Part shown: positions 1-5,587 of the stretch, one piece after another
How positions within the stretch are numbered: position 1 is the stretch's first letter
Layout: the number at the start of each line of letters is the position of its first letter
From: an uncultured Acidobacteriota bacterium
GTDB lineage: Bacteria; Acidobacteriota; Blastocatellia; Pyrinomonadales; Pyrinomonadaceae
Assembly (NCBI GenBank): GCA_902826505.1
Contig: CADEFG010000221.1
Span: forward strand, 1 to 7,809
DNA length: 7,809 bases
Direction of reading: 5' to 3'
The notes under the pieces: model-generated
Told to the model about the DNA's origin: nothing
What the model saw: the letters and a program-made list of their open reading frames with translations, nothing else
Databases searched by the model: none
Program-made: the position numbers and the translations under genes

Positions 1-5
1 TTTGT

Positions 6-145
6 TAAGTTTCCAAACTTGGCGCCTGAGCGGCTTGGCGGGAAATTAACTTGTCTGAAATGAAAAATTTATTTTCCCGCCAAGGCGCCAAGCCGCCAAG
101 AAAAATATCAAGAAACTTAGAATTACAAAGTACTAAGTCGCAAAG
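6..145. repeat. CGCCAAG-type palindromic repeat element with degenerate tail
   Basis: Three nested inverted arm pairs are visible. TAAGTTTC (6-13) pairs with GAAACTTA (112-119), CTTGGCGCC (18-26) with GGCGCCAAG (84-92), and CTTGGCGGGAAA (34-45) with TTTCCCGCCAAG (73-84); the last two share base 84, so not every pair can form at once. The right arm is also an octamer array: CGCCAAG occurs at 78-84, 86-92 and 94-100, exactly 8 nt apart. Degenerate units ending in AAG follow at 124-130, 132-137 and 139-145 (CGCAAAG). Bases 73-100 match bases 7751-7778 near the other end of the window at 23 of 28 positions, so this is one copy of a dispersed family. It lies just downstream of the minus-strand 181-441 gene and could fold in its 3' untranslated RNA. 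No coding capacity or transposase is seen. Function is unknown. Confidence 0.75.
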
Positions 146-180
146 TTTAAAGCCTTAAAAAACTTGAAAATCACAATAAA

Positions 181-441
181 TTAACCGGCATTGATCTCGA
201 TATCGTGTTTTTTCGCCGCCCGTTTGATTCTGGTTTTGATCGCTTCAACCTCGTCCGCGTCATATTTTGCCGCGTTGTCTTGGTGATTGATGTAGCTCCA
301 CGCCGCGCGAATATGTTCGGGCGTATCGATCGGATATTTATTGTTGGTCGGGTCGGCAAATTCGACATCACCGTATTTATGTTCGCCCGTTTCGGGATTG
401 ACGTCCTCGCGCCGATCAATTTTTGTTCCACTTTTACTCAT
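181..441 (-). CDS. Small soluble DUF6582-like protein, 86 aa
   Basis: This is an 86-residue, highly charged protein with no signal peptide or membrane segment, so it should be cytoplasmic. The core reads FADPTNNKYPIDTPEHIRAAWSYI at about residues 28-51 in overlapping short motifs (FADP, NKYPIDTPEHIRAAW), followed by a basic helix with IKTRIKRAAKKHDIEI (68-83). This KYPIDTPEHIRAAWSYI ... IKxRIKxAAKKxxI pattern is what I know from small DUF6582-type hypothetical proteins; the family number is from memory and the biochemical role is unknown. The start is supported by a near-perfect AAGGAGGT (447-454) five bases before the ATG. It lies 19 bp after the sugar dehydrogenase-like gene on the same strand and is probably co-transcribed with it, yet the strong own ribosome binding site suggests independent, efficient translation. 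Nothing links it enzymatically to the dehydrogenase. Certain as a gene; family name moderately sure. Confidence 0.88.
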   Translation of the reverse strand: MSKSGTKIDRREDVNPETGEHKYGDVEFADPTNNKYPIDTPEHIRAAWSYINHQDNAAKYDADEVEAIKTRIKRAAKKHDIEINAG

Positions 442-446
442 AATCT

Positions 447-454
447 ACCTCCTT
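447..454 (-). promoter_or_regulatory. Strong Shine-Dalgarno site for the 181-441 gene
   Basis: Read on the minus strand the site is AAGGAGGT, a full match to the anti-Shine-Dalgarno, five bases before the ATG at 441-439. It fills most of the 19-bp gap behind the dehydrogenase stop codon and fixes the start of the small downstream protein. Confidence 0.85.
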
Positions 455-460
455 AAAAAA

Positions 461-1603
461 TTATTTGACCGGCACGAGCCGCAAGATCCGGTCATCGTCC
501 TTCACGGCGCTTCCGCGCCCATCGCGGTTCGAGGTCGAGAAATAGATAAAACCATCCGTGCCCTGCGCCATTTCGCGGATTCTGCCGTAAGCTCCTTTTA
601 AGAGATCTTCCTGCGAAACGACGCTGCGACCGTTGAGCACCACGCGAACGATCCGCTCGCTGCGCAGACAGCCGAAAAACAAATTTCCCTTGAATGCCGG
701 AAAAACCGCGCCGCTGTAAACAAGCGCGCTTGCCGGGGCACACGCCGGCGAATATTCAAGGAGCGGCGATTCCATGCCGTCTTTTTTTAACGCGCCGAAG
801 ATTTCAGCCCAGCCGTAATTTTTGCCGCGTTCGACCAGATTTACTTCGTCCGCGCCGCCGCCCTTGCCTTCAAAACCCGACGGACCATGTTCGGTTTGAA
901 ACATCAAACCGTCCGCCGACCACGCCAAACCTTGCGCGTTGCGATGCCCGATCGTGTAAATCTCGGGACGATAATTTTTGTCTTTCACGAACGGATTGTC
1001 TTCGGGAACGCTGCCGTCATCATTGAGACGCAGAGTTTTTCCGGCGAGCGAATCGGTTTTTTGCGCCAGATTCCAGTCGGTCGAATCGCCGGTCGTCACA
1101 TAAAGTTTGCCGTCGGGACCGAAGCGCGCCCGCGTTCCGGCGTGATTCGGTGCGGCAGGAATATTTTCGACGATCGTTTTCGGTTCGAGCAAGGTTTTGC
1201 CGTCGAACCGGTAACGGACGACCTTGACCTGTTTGCCGTCGCCGCGATACGCGTAGGCGAGATAGACGAATTTATTCTGCGCGAAATTCGGATGCAGTGA
1301 AATATCCATCAAACCGCTTTCGCTCGACGGCTCGACGTCCGCAACTTTAAAAACCGGTTCCGGTTTTAAGGTTCCCTTTTCGATCAGGCGAACTCTGCCC
1401 GGACGCTCGGTAAAAAGCAACTCGCCGCCCGGCAAAAATGCCAATCCCCAGGGAACTTCCAAACCCGTCGCGACCGTTTCGACGCGAAATTTCGCATCGC
1501 CTTTCTGCGTTGAAACGGTTTCGCCTTCCGCCAAACCCGCCGGAGTTTGTCCGCAGCCGAAACCGAAAAGAACCAAACCGATGATCGAAAAAATAATCTT
1601 CAT
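461..1603 (-). CDS. PQQ-dependent sugar (aldose/sorbosone-type) dehydrogenase lipoprotein
   Basis: A 380-residue member of the soluble quinoprotein glucose / sorbosone dehydrogenase family, a six-bladed propeller that oxidises sugars in the periplasm using PQQ; E. coli YliI (aldose sugar dehydrogenase) is the well-studied relative. Visible family motifs: VPWGLAFLP (50-58), FTERPGRVR (64-72), GLMDISLHPNF (97-107), NHAGTRARFGPDGKLYVTTGD (about 153-173, with His154 the likely PQQ catalytic base), IGHRNAQGLAW (218-228), EHGP (238-241), DEVN (252-255), NYGW (262-265) and GRIREMAQGTDG (340-351). Length is normal for the family. The N-terminus MKIIFSIIGLVLFGFGC is a lipoprotein-like signal with Cys17 as the acylation site, although Gly at -3 is not ideal for a lipobox. 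AAGGAAGG (1613-1620) lies nine bases before the ATG and supports this start. The actual sugar substrate cannot be read from sequence. No PQQ synthesis genes are nearby, so the cofactor must come from elsewhere. Confidence 0.93.
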   Translation of the reverse strand: MKIIFSIIGLVLFGFGCGQTPAGLAEGETVSTQKGDAKFRVETVATGLEVPWGLAFLPGGELLFTERPGRVRLIEKGTLKPEPVFKVADVEPSSESGLMDISLHPNFAQNKFVYLAYAYRGDGKQVKVVRYRFDGKTLLEPKTIVENIPAAPNHAGTRARFGPDGKLYVTTGDSTDWNLAQKTDSLAGKTLRLNDDGSVPEDNPFVKDKNYRPEIYTIGHRNAQGLAWSADGLMFQTEHGPSGFEGKGGGADEVNLVERGKNYGWAEIFGALKKDGMESPLLEYSPACAPASALVYSGAVFPAFKGNLFFGCLRSERIVRVVLNGRSVVSQEDLLKGAYGRIREMAQGTDGFIYFSTSNRDGRGSAVKDDDRILRLVPVK

Positions 1604-1612
1604 TGTACAAAA

Positions 1613-1620
1613 CCTTCCTT
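1613..1620 (-). promoter_or_regulatory. Shine-Dalgarno site of the sugar dehydrogenase-like gene
   Basis: AAGGAAGG on the minus strand, nine bases before the ATG at 1603-1601. It supports the start that exposes the lipoprotein signal, over the nearby out-of-frame ATG at 1610-1608. Confidence 0.7.
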
Positions 1621-1630
1621 AAGCAAATTG

Positions 1631-1688
1631 GAAACGCTGATCTTTAGACGAAAATCTTATCTTATTTCTTCCCGGAAATCAGCGTTTC
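1631..1688. repeat. Inverted repeat with 11-bp perfect arms upstream of the dehydrogenase gene
   Basis: GAAACGCTGAT (1631-1641) is the exact reverse complement of ATCAGCGTTTC (1678-1688), with 36 nt between. Outer GCAAA (1623-1627) and TTTGC (1694-1698) extend the symmetry with a 2-nt offset. The structure lies wholly in the 127-bp spacer between the DUF4142 stop and the dehydrogenase start and ends about 10 bp from the Shine-Dalgarno site of the latter. No T-tract follows it on the minus strand, so it is a poor intrinsic terminator. It could be a leader RNA structure or a pair of half-sites for a regulator. Its function is not established. Confidence 0.55.
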
Positions 1689-1708
1689 GCTATTTTGCAA
1701 AATTCAAA

Positions 1709-1722
1709 AGAGTCTTTACTCT
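1709..1722 (-). terminator. Possible weak terminator of the DUF4142 gene
   Basis: Eight bases past the minus-strand stop codon, AGAGT-AAAG-ACTCT forms a 5-bp hairpin followed on that strand by TTTGAATTTT. The stem is short and AT-rich, and the T-tract is interrupted, so it would be weak. It sits in the right place for a terminator but I cannot exclude chance. Confidence 0.3.
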
Positions 1723-1730
1723 GAAAATAT

Positions 1731-2300
1731 TTAACGGGTATTGCTGTTTGATTTCATATTTTTATCGGTGTCCGAATTATTCTTCGGAGTTTTCATGCTT
1801 TTCATCTTGTCACTGAGCGATTTCGCCATTTCCAAATGTCCCTGGAGTGTCGGCAGAGTCTTCGCGGCAAAGGCTTTGACTTCCGCGTCCTTCCCGCTCT
1901 CGGACTGTTTCTGGAATAAACTGACGGCTTTTTCGTGGTCTTTGACCATCGTTTTGACAAATTCCTTGTCAAATCCGTCGCCCGAGAGCGCGTTTAATTT
2001 ATCGTACGTCGCTTTTTGTTTGGCGCTCACTTCGGTTGGCAGCGTCGCGCTTTTGGTCGTCGCCAATTCCTTTAGTTCATTATTTGCCGCCGTGTGGTCG
2101 TCAACGATTTTTTGTGCCAGTTGTTTGACTTCTTCATTTGTCGATTTCTGCAAAGCGAGATTGCCGAGCATCACTTCCGCCATTCCCGCCTGCGCGGCTT
2201 CATTCCAAAAACTGTCCTGATTCGATGCTTGGGCGATGAATCCATTCAATACAAAAACCCCAATTGCCAATGTTGCATAAAATGCAAAAATCTTTTTCAT
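1731..2300 (-). CDS. Exported DUF4142 family protein, 189 aa
   Basis: The protein has a clear Sec signal peptide (MKKIFAFYATLAIGVFVLNGFIAQA; AQA cleavage motif ending at residue 25), then a helical DUF4142 domain (about 30-167). Typical family features are visible: SFWNEAAQAGMAEVMLGNLAL (about 30-50), LAQKIVDDHTAANNELKELA (61-80, with His69), VKTMVKDHEKAVSLF (115-129, with His122), and LPTLQGHLEMAKSL (149-162, with His155). The spaced DH and GH histidines in an all-helical bundle resemble those of ferritin-like proteins, but no metal binding is proven for the family. The last 20 residues are polar Asn/Ser/Lys-rich and probably disordered. AAGGGGGA (2309-2316) eight bases before the ATG supports the start. 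It reads away from the M48 gene and towards the dehydrogenase gene. DUF4142 proteins are common in soil bacteria and often predicted periplasmic or outer-membrane; the molecular role is unknown. Confidence 0.92.
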   Translation of the reverse strand: MKKIFAFYATLAIGVFVLNGFIAQASNQDSFWNEAAQAGMAEVMLGNLALQKSTNEEVKQLAQKIVDDHTAANNELKELATTKSATLPTEVSAKQKATYDKLNALSGDGFDKEFVKTMVKDHEKAVSLFQKQSESGKDAEVKAFAAKTLPTLQGHLEMAKSLSDKMKSMKTPKNNSDTDKNMKSNSNTR

Positions 2301-2541
2301 CTTTTTATTCCCCCTTGTTCGTTATTTAAAACTTAAACCATTAAAATTCCTATCTTTACGCGGTTTATGATTTCAACCGGCAAACCGTTTCAAGCTGGAA
2401 ATCCTCTCCAAAACAATTGTCATGATGATGAATTTTGCAAGCCGGGTGCCAAACGCCTTGCCGCCGGGATTTTCGGTCACCGGAAAAAAAGTCCCGGGCG
2501 ATGCCGTTTTGATAAAATTTATGTTTAAAACAGCCGCCTTT

Positions 2542-2559
2542 TCGGATAAAATTATCCGA
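2542..2559. promoter_or_regulatory. Operator-like palindrome upstream of the M48 gene
   Basis: TCGGATAA (2542-2549) and TTATCCGA (2552-2559) are perfect 8-bp inverted arms separated by AA. The centre is about 92 bp before the M48 start codon at 2643, a normal place for a transcription factor site. Partial echoes follow: ATCCG at 2564-2568 and TTTATCCC at 2573-2580. I do not recognise a specific regulator. A short RNA hairpin is possible, but with a 2-nt spacer DNA-level symmetry is the more natural reading. Confidence 0.4.
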
Positions 2560-2629
2560 TCAAATCCGGACGTTTATCCCGAACGACTTTTTTAGCTTTA
2601 AATTGATTTTTCAATAAATTTCACATGAC

Positions 2630-2636
2630 CGAGGAG
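2630..2636 (+). promoter_or_regulatory. Shine-Dalgarno site that decides the M48 start
   Basis: CGAGGAG lies six bases before the ATG at 2643. It falls inside the reading frame if the upstream in-frame ATG at 2625 is used, and no comparable purine box precedes 2625. The site therefore favours 2643 as the true start, which also places a clean signal peptide at the N-terminus. Confidence 0.75.
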
Positions 2637-2642
2637 TTCAAA

Positions 2643-5570
2643 ATGCTCAAACAATTCTTTTGCGCGCTCTTTTTTTCGCTGATCTTATTTGTTTCTTCCG
2701 GCAACGGTCAAAATTGTCAGCCGCCGGCGATCGTCGCCAACGCCAGCTCGGCAAACATTTTTTCACCCGAACAGGAAATGATTCTCGGTGATCTGACGCT
2801 CGAAAGAATGTCGGGCGACGTGCGGCTCGTGCGCGATCAACAATTGCTTGCCTACGTCAACACGATCGGCGACAAACTCATCAAACATCTGCCGCCGACG
2901 GGTTTGAAATTTACCTTTCACATCATGGATATTTCCGAGGCGAACGCCTTTAATATTCCGGGCGGACACGTTTTTCTCTCGCGCAAATTGATCTCGTTTT
3001 CCGCCAATGAAGACGAACTGGCGGGTGTCATGGCGCACGAGCTCGGACACGCGACGGTTCATCACGGCGCGATCGATATGTCCGAATCCTTTAAGAAGAT
3101 TTTGAACGTGACCGCGCTCGGCGACCGCCGGGACATTGCCCAAAAATATAATCTGCTGATCGAGAACGCCCGCACCAGACGAATTTCGAGGAAAGGCGGG
3201 CACGAAAACGAACAACAGCTCGAAGCCGACCGGATCGGTCTTTTTGCGATGGTCGCGGCAGGTTACGACCCGGCGGCGTTTACCTCGTTTTTTGACCGCT
3301 TGACCGAAAGCGAAGGCAAAACGGGGAGCTGGTTCAGCGACATTTTCGGCAACCCGCGTCCCGAACAAAAACGGCTCCGCGAAATGGTTAAAATTACCGA
3401 ACAGCTGCCGCAAAGCTGCCGCGACGGACGCAGCGGGAAACAGACCGAAAGTTTTTTGAAATGGCAGGCAGACGTGGTTTTATTCCGCGAACAGGGACGC
3501 CAGGAAGAATTGCCCGGTTTGCTCTGGAAAAAAGAACTCGCGCCGAAGCTCCGCAGCGACATTACGAATCTTGCCTTCAGCAGCGACGGCAAATATCTGC
3601 TCGCGCAGGACGATTTTGCAATCACCGTCATCGCGCGCGAACCGCTCGCAGTGCTTTTTCAGATTCCCGCCGAAGATGCCGGCGAGGCGAGTTTTACGCC
3701 CGACGGCAAACAGCTCGTTTTTACGACCGACAGTTTGCGTTTCGAGCGCTGGGATATTTCTGCGAAAAAACCGCTCGAAGTGCGCGAACTCGTGCTCCGG
3801 CGCGATTGCTGGGAAAGTCGTCTGTCGCCGGACGGGAATTATCTGGCGTGTGTCGATACTTCGACGAGCCTCGATATTATCGAAACCAAAACGGGCAAAA
3901 AGATCTTCGAGCAGAAAAACTTTTACCCGCTCAGCTATTTTGAATATGTTTTCTGGCTGGCGGGATCGAGAAGCGACGATTCGAACAAAACAAGCTTTTT
4001 CCGGATCGAATTTTCAAGCGATTCGCGCTACGTTCTGTTCAGCCGTTCCGACCGTTACCGGTTTCGGATCACCTACGATATGATGGCGGTCGCCGGTTCG
4101 GAAAATACGGCTTTGGGCGTCGATCTGACGACCTTTAAAACGGTCGATGTCGGAAAGGATCTAAAAAAGCTGACCTCGCGCCCGTTTATTTTTCTCGACC
4201 GCGACAAAATCGTCGGAATGCCGACGACCAAAGTCGAAGACGGCGGCGTCTTTTCGTTTCCGAGCGGCAAACGTCTGCAAAAATTCCCGTTCGGCGCGCA
4301 GGTCATCAAACGCACCGGGAACAGCGACTACATCGTCATCAAACCGATCGCCAACGGTTTGATGGGAATTTACGATCTCAAAAAAGGCGTCATCGCGAGC
4401 GGTTTCAACAAAGCGGACGCGGCGATCTGGAACAATCTGATCGCGTTTGAATCGGTAGCGGGAAAAATTCTTTTGCAGGAGGTCAAATATAACGAAACCG
4501 AAAAAAGATTAAGCGGCACCGATGCCGGAACGGTCGAAATTCCGGTCGGCTCGATCGGCAATCTGCGGGCGGCGGGCATTTCCGACAATTTCAAATGGAT
4601 GGTTTTATCATCGAAATCGCGCGGCGGAATGTGGAATCTCGAAACGGGCGAGCGAAAATTATTCGTGCGCGGTTTTAAAAGCGCGATCGTCGCCGGCGAC
4701 GGCACGGCGATTTCCGAATTTCCGCGGCTTGCCGAAACGCCGCACAGTTTGGTTTTGATGAATTCGAGCAACAACAAGATCGTTCCGCTGCGCGCGATCA
4801 CCGACAAAGGCGCGCGGCAATACGGGCGTTTTGTCCTGACGCGGCGGGGTTTGAAGGAAAAAGCAGAAAAAAAGGATGAGAAGAAAAACGAAACCGTCTC
4901 GCTGACCGACGACGAAGATTCCGCGCAGCTCGATCTGCAGCAGGAAGTTCGTTTTGAGCTCAATGACCTTTTTCAGAACAAAGTCATCTGGTCACGTGAT
5001 TTTCCGAAAGAAGCGCCGCGCTATTCGTTCGACGAATATTCGGGCAGATTGATCTTTTACTGGCGGCTCGGTTCGGATGCGGGCAAGGCAAAACTCAAGG
5101 AATCGCCGGAGCTACAGGCAAAAGCCGACGCGCTCGGCGATAAAGCCGATGATTATCTGGTCGAAGTGATCGATGCTTTCGCGCAGAAAACGATCGGCTG
5201 GCTGCTGCTCGAAACGGGCAAAGGCTCGTTTTACGTCGGTTCGGGACTTTCCGAAGGCGATTGGCTGATGCTTTACGATTCGGAAAGCCGCGTGCTCGTT
5301 TATTCGCTCAAAAGCGGCGAATTGCGGCATCGCTTTTTCGGCACACACGCCGCGCTCAATCCGACGCGCAACCAAATTGCCGTCGAGAATTTTCCGGGCG
5401 AGATCGCCGTCTATAATCTCTCGGGCGGCGAACGGCAGGCGAGTTTTATCATCAACGGAAGCGCCGCTTTCGTGCGTTTCAATTTAGAGGGCGACAAGCT
5501 TTTCGTGCTGAGCGCGGCGCAGTCGGGGTATGCTTTTGACCTGACAAAAATTGCCGCGTTGAAAAAATAG
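2643..5570 (+). CDS. Secreted M48 zinc metallopeptidase fused to a propeller-like domain, 975 aa
   Basis: From the ATG at 2643 the protein has 975 residues (981 from the unsupported ATG at 2625). Residues 1-22 form a Sec signal peptide (MLKQFFCALFFSLILFVSSGNG). The M48 domain follows to about 265: IPGGHVFLSR (105-114), the zinc motif HELGH (132-136, catalytic Glu133), and EADRIG (194-199, Glu194 the expected third zinc ligand). All catalytic residues are intact. M48 proteins of this soluble kind (BepA/LoiP-like) act in periplasmic quality control of envelope proteins. The remaining 700 residues look like beta-propeller or WD40-like blades: FSSDGKYLL (about 312), FTPDGKQLVF (351), LSPDGNYLAC (394), FSSDSRYVLF (457), then more diverged ones up to NPTRNQIAV (906) and the C-terminus. 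A Lys/Glu-rich, probably disordered insert lies at about 736-765. Typical M48 exopeptidases of this type are 250-500 residues and carry TPRs if anything, so the fusion is unusual. The propeller may present substrates or bind partners; that is inference. Confidence 0.93.
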   Translation: MLKQFFCALFFSLILFVSSGNGQNCQPPAIVANASSANIFSPEQEMILGDLTLERMSGDVRLVRDQQLLAYVNTIGDKLIKHLPPTGLKFTFHIMDISEANAFNIPGGHVFLSRKLISFSANEDELAGVMAHELGHATVHHGAIDMSESFKKILNVTALGDRRDIAQKYNLLIENARTRRISRKGGHENEQQLEADRIGLFAMVAAGYDPAAFTSFFDRLTESEGKTGSWFSDIFGNPRPEQKRLREMVKITEQLPQSCRDGRSGKQTESFLKWQADVVLFREQGRQEELPGLLWKKELAPKLRSDITNLAFSSDGKYLLAQDDFAITVIAREPLAVLFQIPAEDAGEASFTPDGKQLVFTTDSLRFERWDISAKKPLEVRELVLRRDCWESRLSPDGNYLACVDTSTSLDIIETKTGKKIFEQKNFYPLSYFEYVFWLAGSRSDDSNKTSFFRIEFSSDSRYVLFSRSDRYRFRITYDMMAVAGSENTALGVDLTTFKTVDVGKDLKKLTSRPFIFLDRDKIVGMPTTKVEDGGVFSFPSGKRLQKFPFGAQVIKRTGNSDYIVIKPIANGLMGIYDLKKGVIASGFNKADAAIWNNLIAFESVAGKILLQEVKYNETEKRLSGTDAGTVEIPVGSIGNLRAAGISDNFKWMVLSSKSRGGMWNLETGERKLFVRGFKSAIVAGDGTAISEFPRLAETPHSLVLMNSSNNKIVPLRAITDKGARQYGRFVLTRRGLKEKAEKKDEKKNETVSLTDDEDSAQLDLQQEVRFELNDLFQNKVIWSRDFPKEAPRYSFDEYSGRLIFYWRLGSDAGKAKLKESPELQAKADALGDKADDYLVEVIDAFAQKTIGWLLLETGKGSFYVGSGLSEGDWLMLYDSESRVLVYSLKSGELRHRFFGTHAALNPTRNQIAVENFPGEIAVYNLSGGERQASFIINGSAAFVRFNLEGDKLFVLSAAQSGYAFDLTKIAALKK

Positions 5571-5574
5571 AAAC

Positions 5575-5586
5575 CGTTTTAAAACG
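5575..5586. terminator. Possible weak shared terminator between convergent genes
   Basis: Only 17 bp separate the stop codons of the plus-strand M48 gene and the minus-strand ABC-F gene. The gap contains CGTTTTAAAACG, a perfect 12-bp palindrome that could form a 4-bp stem with a TTAA loop on either transcript. It is too short and AT-rich to be a convincing intrinsic terminator, so transcripts may run into the opposite gene. Confidence 0.25.
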
Positions 5587-5587
5587 T

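Larger units (their letters stand above)
2301..2642. other. Divergent intergenic region with operator-like dyad and doubtful short open frames
   Basis: This 342-bp spacer holds the promoters of the divergent DUF4142 and M48 genes. A weak DUF4142 promoter could be TTGAAA (2376-2371, minus strand) with GATAGG (2354-2349) 16 bp on; the -10 match is poor. The middle (about 2371-2595) is more GC-rich than the ends and open on both strands. On the plus strand, ATG at 2422 to TAG at 2593-2595 encodes 57 residues (MMMNFASRVPNALPPGF..., no Shine-Dalgarno, no family I recognise). On the minus strand, 2573-2373 is open for 66 codons (including PVTENPGGKAFGTRLAKF), but its only ATG is 16 codons before the stop. 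Either could be a decayed gene remnant or chance. The final 50 bp before the M48 gene are AT-rich. Confidence 0.5.

Noticed and set aside
73..145. CRISPR-like reading of the regularly spaced CGCCAAG units
   Set aside because: The units are 7-8 nt with no spacers between them; this is an octamer repeat within a palindrome.
143..165. AT-rich hairpin as terminator of the 181-441 gene
   Set aside because: The stem AAGTTTAA/TTAAA...CTT needs a bulge, contains one GC pair and is not followed by a T-tract on the minus strand.
2763..3413. A 216-codon minus-strand open frame inside the M48 gene
   Set aside because: It lies fully antisense to the catalytic domain with intact motifs, has no recognisable domain, and is a by-product of the codon usage of the real gene.
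3461..4083. Plus-strand frames of 160-170 codons overlapping the M48 gene
   Set aside because: They are Arg/Ala-rich out-of-frame readings of the continuous 975-residue gene, with no motif or ribosome binding site.
4370..4963. A 197-codon minus-strand open frame inside the M48 gene
   Set aside because: It is antisense to the propeller region; its Ser/Phe-rich low-complexity start is the complement of the Lys/Glu-rich insert.
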